From Aurantiacibacter poecillastricola (GTDB lineage Bacteria > Pseudomonadota > Alphaproteobacteria > Sphingomonadales > Sphingomonadaceae): DNA of 64,000 nt. The notes under the pieces were generated by a model, which had not been told where the DNA came from, made no database searches, and saw nothing but the letters and a program-made list of their open reading frames with translations. A program made the position numbers and the translations under genes. Where the stretch lies: the NCBI RefSeq assembly GCF_030730945.1, contig NZ_JAVAMS010000001.1, forward strand, positions 496,001 to 560,000, in the 5' to 3' direction. Shown here piece after piece: positions 35,807-43,940 of the stretch; the stretch's first letter is position 1, and every line of letters starts with the position of its first letter.

Positions 35807-36858
35807 CAGGACGGGCGACGAGGTTCGGAAATGCGGAAGTCGTGGCGGCGGTCCTGCGCCTTGATAGCCCATGCCGGATATTCGTCTTCCAGCTTGCCGA
35901 TCGCATCGAGCGTGGCAAGCTCCTCGCTGGAGAGCACGACGTCTGTCGCGGCAAGGTTCTGTGCCAATTGATCCTGTCGCTTGGCCCCCATTATAACCGA
36001 TGCGGTGACCGGCTGGTGCAGGAGCCAGGCGAGCGCGATCGCCGGGACGGTAACGCCATGGCGCTCCGCCATCGGGCGCATCGCTTCGACGGCCTTCGCG
36101 GCAAGATCCTTGTCGGCCCGGGGAAAGTCGAGTTTCGCCCGGCGGCCTTCGCCCTCGACACCGCCGTCCGCGCCGAAGTCGTACTTGCCCGACAGCAATC
36201 CGCCCAGTAGCGGGCTCCACACCATCAAGCTCAAACCCTCGGAGCGCATCATCGGGACGAGCTCGCGCTCCAGCTCGCGCGCGGCCACGGCGTAAAGCGC
36301 CTGGTTCGAAACGAACTTGTCCCAACCGCGCCGCTCGGCAATGCCGAGAGCCTTGGCAATCTGCCATGCCGCCCAGTTGGAGACGCCGATATACCGCGCC
36401 CTGCCCGAGCGGACGATATCTTCCAGCGCGCGCAGACCCTCTTCCATTGACGTGTGCGGATCCCAGCCGTGGATCTGGTAGAGATCGACACGGTCGAGCT
36501 GCAATCGCTTCAGGCTGGCATCGACCTGTTCGAGCAGGTGGTAGCGCGAATATCCGCCATCGTTCGGCCCCTCGCCCATCGGCCCCATGCCCTTGGTGGC
36601 GATCACCACCTCGTCGCGCGCAATGCCAAGATCGCGCAAGGCTGTGCCGACGAACTCCTCGCTCTGCCCTGCCGAATAGACATTGGCCGTGTCGATGAAG
36701 TTCACGCCCGCATCGAGCGCCTGCTTCATCAGCGCGGTGGAGCCCTCTTGATCGAGGTCGTGCTGGAAGAAGGCGGAAGGCGCGGTGCCGAAGGTCATGG
36801 CGCCGAGGCAAAGCTCGGACACTGCAAGCCCCGAAGTGCCGAGCCTGTTATATCGCAT
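35806..36858 (-). CDS. Aldo/keto reductase
   Basis: An NADPH-dependent oxidoreductase of 350 residues with the (beta/alpha)8 family layout. The catalytic tetrad can be placed: Asp and Tyr in FIDTANVYSAGQSE, Lys in VIATKGM, His in LYQIHGWD. The SNWAAWQIAKAL and LAWLLHQPV segments are typical of the large AKR group related to auxin-induced proteins. Substrate unknown. It lies between proA and nadD, overlapping nadD by one base, although proA and nadD are often direct neighbours. Confidence 0.9.
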   Translation of the reverse strand: MRYNRLGTSGLAVSELCLGAMTFGTAPSAFFQHDLDQEGSTALMKQALDAGVNFIDTANVYSAGQSEEFVGTALRDLGIARDEVVIATKGMGPMGEGPNDGGYSRYHLLEQVDASLKRLQLDRVDLYQIHGWDPHTSMEEGLRALEDIVRSGRARYIGVSNWAAWQIAKALGIAERRGWDKFVSNQALYAVAARELERELVPMMRSEGLSLMVWSPLLGGLLSGKYDFGADGGVEGEGRRAKLDFPRADKDLAAKAVEAMRPMAERHGVTVPAIALAWLLHQPVTASVIMGAKRQDQLAQNLAATDVVLSSEELATLDAIGKLEDEYPAWAIKAQDRRHDFRISEPRRPS

Positions 36859-36876
36859 TCCGCCCCCTATCGAGGT

Positions 36877-38151
36877 CTAGGGCCGGGCCTGTCCCGATCC
36901 CTTCACCTGCCACTTGTAGGTCGTCAGGCCCTCGAGCGCCACTGGACCGCGTGCATGCAGGCGACCGGTTGCAATGCCGATTTCCGCGCCGAGACCGAAT
37001 TCGCCGCCATCGGCGAACTGGGTGGAGGCGTTGTGCATCACGATGGCGCTGTCGACTTCGTTGAGGAAGCGCTTCGCCGCCACATCGTCATCGGTGATGA
37101 TGGCTTCGGTATGGCCGGAGGAGTGCGCAGCGATATGCTCCATCGCCGCATCGATATCGTCGACCACCGCGACAGAGAGGATCGCGTCGAGATACTCGGT
37201 ATCCCAATCTTCAGACGTGGCGGGCTTTACCCGGCTGTCGAGCTTCTGCGCGCGCTCGTCACCACGCAGTTCGCAGCCTGCATCGGCTATGGCGGCCACC
37301 ACGTCGGCGCCGTTGCCGAAGCTGGCATCGATCAGCAGCGTTTCCATCGCGCCGCAAATGCCGGTGCGGCGCATCTTGGCGTTGACCGCGATCTCGCGCG
37401 CCATGTCCGGATCGGCGGCGGCGTGAATATAAGTATGGCAGATGCCGTCGAGGTGAGCGAGCACCGGGACCCGGGCATCTTCCTGCACACGCGCGACGAG
37501 GCCCTTGCCCCCTCGCGGCACGATCATGTCGACAAGGCCCGCTGCCTTGAGCATGGCGCCGACGGCCTCGCGATCCTGCGTCGGCATCAACTGGATTGCC
37601 TTTTCGGGCAGGCCTTCGCTGGCGAGACCTTCCACGAAAGCGGTGTGCAGCGCACGGTTGGAATGGATCGCCTCGCTGCCGCCGCGCAGCAAGGCGGCAT
37701 TGCCCGAGCGCAGGCATAGCGCCGCAGCATCGGCAGTGACGTTCGGCCGACTTTCGTAAATGATGCCTATGAGGCCGATGGGAATACGCACCCGTTCCAG
37801 CCCGAAGCCGGAGGGCGAATTGCGGTTGTCGATCACTTCGCCAACCGGATCCGGCAGGTTGGCGACGTTCTCGATGGCGGAGGCAATTCCTTCCAGACGG
37901 TCGTCGTCAAGCTTCAGCCGGTCGAGCATAGCGGGGGCAAGGCCGCGCTCTTCACCAGCCGCCATATCCTTGGCGTTGGCGGCCAGAATATCCTTGGCAT
38001 TGTCGCGAATGGCCCTGGCAGCAGCGCGCAGGCCAGCGGCCTTCTCGGCATCGGTGGCGCGAGCGAGCTTGCGCTGGGCGGCGCGTCCGTCCTTGGCGAG
38101 ATCCGCTATGAGGGAAGTGAAATCGGTCTTGGTTTCGGTGAGTGTCGTCAT
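36877..38151 (-). CDS. proA: Glutamate-5-semialdehyde dehydrogenase
   Basis: Reduces glutamyl phosphate to the semialdehyde in proline synthesis. The 424 residues are normal length. The aldehyde-dehydrogenase-like signatures are present: IGIIYESRPNVT, LRGGSEAIHSN, the VPRGGKGLV loop and the catalytic cysteine in RRTGICGAMET. It is the first gene of the minus-strand block. proB is not in the window. The 252-base gap upstream separates it from a divergent M23 gene. Confidence 0.95.
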   Translation of the reverse strand: MTTLTETKTDFTSLIADLAKDGRAAQRKLARATDAEKAAGLRAAARAIRDNAKDILAANAKDMAAGEERGLAPAMLDRLKLDDDRLEGIASAIENVANLPDPVGEVIDNRNSPSGFGLERVRIPIGLIGIIYESRPNVTADAAALCLRSGNAALLRGGSEAIHSNRALHTAFVEGLASEGLPEKAIQLMPTQDREAVGAMLKAAGLVDMIVPRGGKGLVARVQEDARVPVLAHLDGICHTYIHAAADPDMAREIAVNAKMRRTGICGAMETLLIDASFGNGADVVAAIADAGCELRGDERAQKLDSRVKPATSEDWDTEYLDAILSVAVVDDIDAAMEHIAAHSSGHTEAIITDDDVAAKRFLNEVDSAIVMHNASTQFADGGEFGLGAEIGIATGRLHARGPVALEGLTTYKWQVKGSGQARP

Positions 38152-38403
38152 GCGGGCGTCCCTATCATTATGGTGATTGCCTGTCAGGACGATTCGATAA
38201 AGTGCCGAAAAGGGCTACCGACGGGTCATCACAAGTGTCGGACAACACGATGGTTCTCACGGCCAGAGAATTTTTTTGGCCAAATGGAACGTTTCGTCGT
38301 GCGATCGGTCCAACTCACCTTAAAGGTTAACAACGCCTTTTGACGCGCTCCGGTCGAACGCTAAGCCTTCGCTACATAACTGAAGCGGACACGCGGGGTC
38401 GTC
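38152..38403. other. AT-rich divergent intergenic region
   Basis: This 252-base gap between proA and the M23 gene is richer in A and T than its flanks. It contains a palindrome TTTGGCCAAA (38275-38284) preceded by T residues, and an inverted repeat ACCTT-A-AAGGT (38317-38327) running into GTTAAC. I could not place convincing promoters, and the TTAA spacings do not fit a CtrA box. Confidence 0.4.
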
Positions 38404-39582
38404 TTGGAAAAGCAATCTTCAGGCAGGTTAATCGACCGCCTGCGCACTTGGTTCCCGGAGCGCGAATTTTTTATGCGCTCGAAAGGTCAGGTGCGCTTCC
38501 TAACCGTTACCTCTCGCACGCAAATGATCGCCGCCGGCACGGCCAGCGCCATAGCCCTGGCCTGCACGGCATCGCTGGGCGTTGCAGCGATCAGCCAGTG
38601 GCAGGCCAGTTCCGAGCGCGCGTCGCTGATGGAACGGGAAGCGCAGGTCGCCACCAAGGAAGACCGGTACGAAGCCTATTCCAAGGATATCGACGGCATC
38701 GTCGCGGACCTCAAGGCACGGCAGGACCTGCTCGATGGCATCGTGGAGATGCTGCCCGAGGACGTGGTGGTCGAAACCGCCGACACGGTTACTGATTCCA
38801 GCGTGGAGAGCGAGCAGCTGATCGGCATGATCGGCCGGGTGTTCCCCTCTGCCGTCGGCCTCGCCCAGATGGAAGCGCGCCAGCTCGCCTTCGCCGAACG
38901 CCTGACGCGCTATGCGGATCGCCGCGCCGCCCGCGCCGAGGAAGCGATTCGCGAACTCGGCCTCGATCCCGACGCCGTGCTGCGCTCCAACGAGATGGCG
39001 ATGGGTGGCCCTCTCGAGAACCTTGCTTCCGAAAGCGATGGCTCCATGGATCCGCGCTTCGAACGTCTCGGCCTCAGCCTTGCCCGCATGAGCGCGCTGG
39101 AGCGGGGGCTCGACCAGATCCCGCAGGTGATGCCGGCGGATCTCAATTCGATCAGCTCGGGCTATGGTCCGCGCCGCGATCCGTTCCGTGGCACGGCCGC
39201 GATGCATCGCGGCCTCGATTTCCGCGCGCCGCACGGCTCGCCGATTTTCGCTGCCGCTGCCGGCCGCGTTCGCTTTGCCGGCTGGCGCTCGGGTTATGGC
39301 AAGGTGGTCGAGATCGACCACGGTGCCGGTCTCGTGACGCGCTATGCCCACATGTCGGCCTTCAAGTCCAAGGTCGGTGACGAGGTCCTGCCGGGTGCCG
39401 TGATCGGCGCCATCGGCAGCACCGGACGGTCCACCGGCCCGCACCTCCACTTCGAAGTGCGTATCAACAATCAAGCGGTCAACCCGCGTCCATTCCTGGA
39501 GACAGCCCCTCATGTTCTCGAGCAAGTCCGAGCCGAATTCGCCCCGAGCGACGGCCAAGCAAGTGGTGAAACCAATGGCTAG
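38404..39582 (+). CDS. M23 (LytM) metallopeptidase paired with bactofilin
   Basis: A membrane-anchored peptidoglycan endopeptidase of 392 residues: a cytoplasmic N-segment (RTWFPEREFFMRSKGQVRF), one anchor at about 42-64, a coiled coil, then an M23 domain with zinc ligands H268 and D272 (MHRGLDF) and the H347-L-H349 motif. It should be active. The start is TTG 38404, because the conserved N-terminus extends upstream of the first ATG and a stop at 38377-38379 leaves no other plausible codon. The last 71 bases overlap the bactofilin gene. Confidence 0.9.
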   Translation: MEKQSSGRLIDRLRTWFPEREFFMRSKGQVRFLTVTSRTQMIAAGTASAIALACTASLGVAAISQWQASSERASLMEREAQVATKEDRYEAYSKDIDGIVADLKARQDLLDGIVEMLPEDVVVETADTVTDSSVESEQLIGMIGRVFPSAVGLAQMEARQLAFAERLTRYADRRAARAEEAIRELGLDPDAVLRSNEMAMGGPLENLASESDGSMDPRFERLGLSLARMSALERGLDQIPQVMPADLNSISSGYGPRRDPFRGTAAMHRGLDFRAPHGSPIFAAAAGRVRFAGWRSGYGKVVEIDHGAGLVTRYAHMSAFKSKVGDEVLPGAVIGAIGSTGRSTGPHLHFEVRINNQAVNPRPFLETAPHVLEQVRAEFAPSDGQASGETNG

Positions 39583-39976
39583 CAGCGGAAGTACATTTTC
39601 AGTGATCGGGACCGACGTCACGATTCGCGGCGACATCGAGGCTTCGGTCGACCTGCATGTCGACGGCAAGGTGATCGGCAATATCGAATGCGCCAGCCTC
39701 GTCCAGGGCGAGAGCAGCCGTGTCGAAGGCGAGATCAAGGCCGAAAGCGCGCGTCTGTCGGGCGAAGTACAAGGCACCATCGAGGTGCGCGACCTCGTCG
39801 TGCTGAAGAGCGCCAAGATCAATGGCGATGTCAGCTACGACACGCTCACCATCGAACAGGGCGCCACGGTGGATGGCCGCTTCGCACCGCTGCGGGCGAA
39901 GTCGACGCAGGCGGCCAGGCCCGCGCCGGAAAAGGCCGAGGGTGAGACCCAGCAGGGCCTGACGCTCGCCAGCTGA
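39512..39976 (+). CDS. Bactofilin
   Basis: A 154-residue cytoskeletal protein of the DUF583 family that forms nucleotide-independent filaments and recruits wall enzymes. The central beta-helix (about 27-115) shows the repeated VIG/VDG/VEG turns (SVIGTDVTIRGDI, VDLHVDGKVIGNI, GEIKAESARLSGEV). The tails are low complexity. ATG 39512 has a GGAG 10 nt upstream and lies inside the M23 gene in another frame. M23-bactofilin pairs are known cell-shape modules in alphaproteobacteria and Helicobacter. Confidence 0.93.
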   Translation: MFSSKSEPNSPRATAKQVVKPMASSGSTFSVIGTDVTIRGDIEASVDLHVDGKVIGNIECASLVQGESSRVEGEIKAESARLSGEVQGTIEVRDLVVLKSAKINGDVSYDTLTIEQGATVDGRFAPLRAKSTQAARPAPEKAEGETQQGLTLAS

Positions 39977-39998
39977 ACCGATTAAGGCTTGGGAGGGG

Positions 39999-40025
39999 AT
40001 GGGGCGGTCCGCTGGGCCGCCCCAT
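39999..40025. terminator. Hairpin between bactofilin and trcR
   Basis: ATGGGGCGG and CCGCCCCAT pair over 9 bp with a 9-nt loop, 23 nt after the bactofilin stop and 27 nt from the trcR stop. The T-rich tail on the plus side (ATATCTTTG) is weak. Confidence 0.5.
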
Positions 40026-40051
40026 ATCTTTGTGCCCGGTGCGAAGGGCAA

Positions 40052-40801
40052 TCAGAGCGAGCTGGGATCGACTTCTTGCTCCCCCTTGCTCTCTGCAGCG
40101 CGCTTGGCTTCCAGCCATGCTTCGGCCTCGGCTTCCTGCGCGGCCCGTGCGGCGGCCTTGGTCGCTTCCTCACGCTCGCGGCGCAACTCGTCGATCAGGG
40201 CCTGCTTGTCGTCGCGCGGGGCGGCTGCGGGGACTTCCATCTCGACCGCCTCGTCCTCGGCCGGAGCGTCGGCCGCAACGCGCTTCGCCGCCTTGGCCAC
40301 TGCGGCGTCGAGCTCGCGCTGCGAGCACAGGCCGAGCGTCACCGGGTCCTTGGGCTGGATGTTGGCGATGTTCCAGTGGCTGCGATCACGGATGGCATTG
40401 ATCGTGTTGCGCGTGGTTCCAATCAGGCGACCGATCTGCGCGTCGGAAATTTCCGGGTGGTTGCGCAGGATCCAGGCAATGCCGTCGGGCTTGTCCTGCC
40501 GCTTGGAAACCGGCGTGTAGCGCGGACCCTTGGTACGGCTGACGTCGACCGGCGCCTTCTGCATCTTGAGCCTGTAGTTCGGATCGTCCTGCCCGCGCTC
40601 GATCTCTTCGTGCGTGAGCTCGCCCGAATGCACGGGGTCGCGCCCGGTATACTTGGCGCTTGCCAGATCGTCGGCCATGGCCTGCACTTCGAGGATGTGG
40701 AGCCCGCAGAAGTCCGCGATCTGCGTGAAGCTGAGCGCGGTGTTGTCCACCAGCCAGCTGGCTGTCGCGTGGGGCATGAGGGGAGTGGGCTGATCAGCCA
40801 C
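40052..40801 (-). CDS. trcR: Cell-cycle transcriptional regulator TrcR (DUF1013)
   Basis: A 249-residue DUF1013 protein. TrcR was described in alphaproteobacteria as a regulator within the CtrA/GcrA cell-cycle network. The DNA-binding core is visible: WLVDNTALSFTQIADFCGLH near the N-terminus and the IARLIGTTRNTINAIRD-like helix-turn-helix (SDAQIGRLIGTTRNTINAI, about 119-137). The C-terminal third is a charged coiled coil (about 180-245). With sciP, it is the second cell-cycle regulator in this window. It is probably monocistronic; a terminator from the upstream gene precedes it. Confidence 0.85.
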   Translation of the reverse strand: MADQPTPLMPHATASWLVDNTALSFTQIADFCGLHILEVQAMADDLASAKYTGRDPVHSGELTHEEIERGQDDPNYRLKMQKAPVDVSRTKGPRYTPVSKRQDKPDGIAWILRNHPEISDAQIGRLIGTTRNTINAIRDRSHWNIANIQPKDPVTLGLCSQRELDAAVAKAAKRVAADAPAEDEAVEMEVPAAAPRDDKQALIDELRREREEATKAAARAAQEAEAEAWLEAKRAAESKGEQEVDPSSL

Positions 40802-40820
40802 AACAGTTCTCCAAACTGAA

Positions 40821-40850
40821 AATAAAAGGGCCGCCCCTCACGGGACGGCC
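40821..40850 (-). terminator. Terminator after the glycosyltransferase gene
   Basis: On the minus strand GGCCGTCCC pairs with GGGGCGGCC around GTGA, followed by TTTTATTTT. It sits 75 nt past the stop at 40925 and ends the glycosyltransferase/phosphoesterase unit before trcR. Confidence 0.8.
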
Positions 40851-40924
40851 GACCTTGTCTTACCATGTAGAGCTTTTGCGGGCGCTCGGCAAGCTCTGCT
40901 CTCTGCCCGGGTCCGAAGAGGCTC

Positions 40925-41968
40925 TCAGGCGGCAGCGTGGGAGAAGTCGAACCGCTCCGCCTCGCGGGCAATCGGCGCGAGACCCGCCACGAACTGGTCG
41001 GCGCTCGCTTCCCACGTAAATTCGCGACCGATCCTGTGACAGGTGCGCCGATCGAGTTGCAGCGCCGCAGCGATCGCGTCCTCCAGATGCTCGGCCATGG
41101 CGCCGCTTTCGCTGCGCAGCACGTCGAGCGGGCCCGGGACGGGATAGGCAGCGACGGGCGTGCCGCAGGCCAGCGCCTCGATCATGACGAGGCCGAAGGT
41201 GTCGGTGCGGCTGGGAAATACCAATACGTCCGCTCCGGCATAGCATGCCGCCAGGTTGTCGCCACTCTGCCTGCCGAGGAAATGCGCCTCGGGGAACCGT
41301 GCCTCGAGCTCTTCCATCGCCGGCCCGTCGCCGACCACGACTTTCGAACCGGGATGGGTGTTGGCGAGGAATGCCTCGATATTCTTCTCTACTGCCACCC
41401 GGCCGACATAGAGCTGGATCGGGCGCGGAAGGGTGAAGAACAGGTCTGGCGGCGGATGATCGGGATGGAAGGTCTGTACCGCAACACCGCGGCTCCAGTG
41501 ATGGAGCGGTCCGATGCCATGCGCCGCAAGCTGGTCGCGGATGATGGGGGTTGCCACCATGGTGCGGGTGGCAGGGCCGTGAAAGCGCCGGATGAAGGGC
41601 CAGAAGATGCTCGCCGGCAGTCCTGTCCGGCTAGCGATATAGTCGGGAAACTGCGTGTGGTAGGCGGTTGTGAAAGGGAAGCGGTGCTTCAGGCAGTAAT
41701 GCCGGGCCGCCCAGCCAAGAGGGCCTTCGGTGGCGATATGGATGGCGTCCGGCCGAAAGCGCTCCAGACGCCCTGCCACGGCGCGCGGTCCGGTCAGGGC
41801 CAGCCTTATCTCGGGATAGGACGGCGCGGGGACAGAACGGAACAGGTCGGGCGAGGTAATGTCCACTTCGTGCCCGCGAGTGCGCAGTTCGCCGATCACA
41901 GTCGACAAGGTGCGGACCACGCCATTCACCTGCGGGTGCCAGGCGTCGGTGACTAGGGCGATTTTCAT
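40925..41968 (-). CDS. GT4 glycosyltransferase, probable Agt-type glycolipid synthase
   Basis: A 347-residue GT-B glycosyltransferase. The N-terminus MKIALVTDAWHPQVNGVVRT and the donor-binding C-half (LYVGRVAVEKNIEAFL, then VFPSRTDTFGLVMIEALACGTPVAA with the EX7E motif) are typical of GT4. ATG 41968 has GGAGG 7 nt upstream. It follows the PlcP-like phosphoesterase by 22 nt. In marine alphaproteobacteria this pair makes glycosyl-diacylglycerols that replace phospholipids under phosphate stress; that role is inferred from the pairing. Confidence 0.85.
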   Translation of the reverse strand: MKIALVTDAWHPQVNGVVRTLSTVIGELRTRGHEVDITSPDLFRSVPAPSYPEIRLALTGPRAVAGRLERFRPDAIHIATEGPLGWAARHYCLKHRFPFTTAYHTQFPDYIASRTGLPASIFWPFIRRFHGPATRTMVATPIIRDQLAAHGIGPLHHWSRGVAVQTFHPDHPPPDLFFTLPRPIQLYVGRVAVEKNIEAFLANTHPGSKVVVGDGPAMEELEARFPEAHFLGRQSGDNLAACYAGADVLVFPSRTDTFGLVMIEALACGTPVAAYPVPGPLDVLRSESGAMAEHLEDAIAAALQLDRRTCHRIGREFTWEASADQFVAGLAPIAREAERFDFSHAAA

Positions 41969-41990
41969 GCGAAGGCCTCCGGATCCGGCC

Positions 41991-42890
41991 TCAGGCTGCG
42001 GCGGCGATGACATGGCTGTCCTGCCGCTCGCCCTCTTCGCGCCTTGCTACTTCTTCCGGCCAGTTGAGTATCTCCATCGAGCCATCCGCATGTTCGACGA
42101 GGGCGTTGCAGCCCTCCACCCAATCACCGTCGTTCCAATATTCAACGCCGTCAAACATACGGTGTTCCGCGGTGTGGATATGGCCGCACACCACGCCATC
42201 GACGCCGCGTTCCGCTGCGGCTCGGGCGACGACTTCCTCGTACTTGCCGATGAACTCGACCGCGTTCTTCACCTTGTGCTTGGCCATCCTGGAAAGCGAC
42301 CAGTACGGCAGGCCCAGCCGCTTGCGGGCGACGTTCACCCAGCGGTTCAGCCCCATCATGAAGTGGTAGAGCGCGTCGCCCACGAAGGCGAGCCAACGAT
42401 GCGAGAGCATGACCGCGTCGAACTCGTCGCCATGCAGCACCATCAGGCGGCGCCCGTCGGCGGTGTCGTGAAAGGCGGCGCGGCGGATCTCGATGCCGCC
42501 GAAGTTGAGGCCGGTGAACTGGCGGAACATCTCGTCGTGATTCCCCGGGATGTAGACGACCCTCGTGCCGCGCCGGGCGCGTTTCATGATGCGCCAGACG
42601 ATGTCGTTATGGGCGTCGGGCCAGTAGAACTTCTTCTTCAGCCGCCAGCCGTCGATGATATCGCCCACCAGGTACATCGTCTCGGAATCCACGCTGTCGA
42701 GAAAGTCGATCAGCAGGTCCGCATTGCAGCCCTTGGTGCCGAGGTGGATGTCGGAAATCCAGATCGTGCGATATTTCCGGCGCCCCTGCGATGAGCGTTC
42801 GGGCCTTTGCGGGATGTGCCGGTCGGGATCCGGCAGAGCCACGAGGCCCTTGCCATTGCCGAAACCGCCTTCGAGATAACTGCCAAACAT
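41991..42890 (-). CDS. plcP: Calcineurin-like phosphoesterase, probable PlcP phospholipase C
   Basis: A 299-residue metallophosphoesterase with the complete ligand set: SDIHLGTKGCNADLLIDFL, VGDIIDGWR, IPGNHDE, HGDEFDAV and CGHIHTAEHR. Proteins like this are often labelled UDP-2,3-diacylglucosamine hydrolase, but length, motif wording and the adjacent GT4 gene fit PlcP, which releases the phospho-headgroup from phospholipids during phosphate starvation. ATG 42890 is used (GAGG 11 nt upstream); GTG 42902 is possible. A Pho-box-like sequence lies about 85 nt upstream. Confidence 0.75.
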   Translation of the reverse strand: MFGSYLEGGFGNGKGLVALPDPDRHIPQRPERSSQGRRKYRTIWISDIHLGTKGCNADLLIDFLDSVDSETMYLVGDIIDGWRLKKKFYWPDAHNDIVWRIMKRARRGTRVVYIPGNHDEMFRQFTGLNFGGIEIRRAAFHDTADGRRLMVLHGDEFDAVMLSHRWLAFVGDALYHFMMGLNRWVNVARKRLGLPYWSLSRMAKHKVKNAVEFIGKYEEVVARAAAERGVDGVVCGHIHTAEHRMFDGVEYWNDGDWVEGCNALVEHADGSMEILNWPEEVARREEGERQDSHVIAAAA

Positions 42891-42975
42891 TATGCGCCGC
42901 ACCTCGTTACTGCCTAAAGGGGTCGCTGCTTATCGGGTCGCTGCCTGTCTGGCTTCCAGCCTATGAGCCTGGGAT

Positions 42976-42993
42976 GTTACAGGGCCGCCACAG
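42976..42993 (-). promoter_or_regulatory. Pho-box-like direct repeat upstream of plcP
   Basis: On the minus strand CTGTGGC, four bases, CTGTAAC: two CTGT half-sites with the 11-bp period of PhoB sites. Only the CTGT cores match well. It is suggestive mainly because of the downstream genes. Confidence 0.35.
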
Positions 42994-43030
42994 TTCGGGG
43001 TCGATCGTGTGACACTGTGACACCTTCGAG

Positions 43031-43936
43031 TCAGCGCACGATATATTGTTGCGGGGCGATCCAGGGCGAGGGCATGTTATAAGGGACGGTTACGAACGCC
43101 GCCTCGACCGCGGCAATCTTGCCATCCGTAATCTTGAACAGTTCCAGCAGCGCGAAGCTGTGCGGGAAATGAAAGATCGAGTCGTGCCTGCTCCCGTCGG
43201 TCCAGGTAACCTCGGTGAGCCTGCCCGAATGGTCGATGAAACCGCCTGCGAGCACCAGCCCCTTCTCCTCGTCCACCAGCGGGAAGCGGCGGTCTCGCAG
43301 CCGATCGTCATACTTGTACTGGCCCAGGCGAAACTGGTCGGCGGTGCCCATGGCGGCGATAGGATAGCCCTCGATCTCCACGTTCGTGGTCTGCAAGCCG
43401 TTCTCGATCCGGTCGCAGTCGTCGGTGAAATGGGTGAAGAGCGTGCCGTCGTTGAGCTGCAGCGTGTCGAAATAGCCGTTGGCAAGGCTCACCATGCGTT
43501 CACGCGCCATACGCTGGCCTTCCGGCACGTCGGCGAGCAGGATTTCGCGCGGCCGACGCTCGGGGTCGATCACCGGGAAGGGCCCCAGTTCGTGCGGGCG
43601 ACAGATCATGGCCTCCGCCTCGGCGATCCGCCCGCCAGTTACCTGCAGGCGCAGGGCCATCACCGAGGTGTCCGGACCTTCCACGACATGGCCGAACCAG
43701 CAGACCTGCCCGGTGGCCGGGTCGGCAGCCTTGAGGTCGTAGTCGCGCGGAACGGCGGTGGCGGTGTTCCAGACGCCGTCGCCCACGCCCAGCTGCACGT
43801 TGTTCTCGGTGAAAACGACATGCTCGGCCCATGGCAGGCGCGAAGCATCGCGCGCGGCGAGAGCATCGAGAAACGCGTCAGCATGGGCATACAATTCGGC
43901 GCGCGAGAGCGGTGCGGGCGACATCGAATTGGCCAT
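43031..43936 (-). CDS. Unrecognised 301-residue cytoplasmic protein, possibly NTF2/SnoaL-like
   Basis: I do not recognise this family with confidence. It has no signal or membrane segment. The N-terminal part (ELYAHADAFLDALAARDASRLPWAEHVVFTENN) and the second half (LANGYFDTLQLNDGTLFTHFTDDCDRIENG) look like two NTF2/SnoaL-type cone folds, each beginning with the usual helix. The C-terminus has DGSRHDSIFHFPHSF and ends PSPWIAPQQYIVR. ATG 43936 has GGGAGGG 9 nt upstream. It begins 4 nt after the quinone oxidoreductase stop, so the two are an operon; a shared catabolic or redox role is only a guess. Confidence 0.6.
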   Translation of the reverse strand: MANSMSPAPLSRAELYAHADAFLDALAARDASRLPWAEHVVFTENNVQLGVGDGVWNTATAVPRDYDLKAADPATGQVCWFGHVVEGPDTSVMALRLQVTGGRIAEAEAMICRPHELGPFPVIDPERRPREILLADVPEGQRMARERMVSLANGYFDTLQLNDGTLFTHFTDDCDRIENGLQTTNVEIEGYPIAAMGTADQFRLGQYKYDDRLRDRRFPLVDEEKGLVLAGGFIDHSGRLTEVTWTDGSRHDSIFHFPHSFALLELFKITDGKIAAVEAAFVTVPYNMPSPWIAPQQYIVR

Positions 43937-43940
43937 CGAG

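Noticed and set aside
35147..36811. Apparent 554-residue NadD fusion
   Set aside because: The extra N-terminal part is the aldo/keto reductase read in another frame; NadD starts at 35806.
38317..38331. TTAA/GTTAAC cluster upstream of the M23 gene as a CtrA box
   Set aside because: The half-sites are 3 bases apart, not 7.
43007..43023. Tandem TGTGACAC repeat considered as a second Pho box
   Set aside because: Its period is 8 bp, not 11, so it does not fit PhoB half-site spacing.
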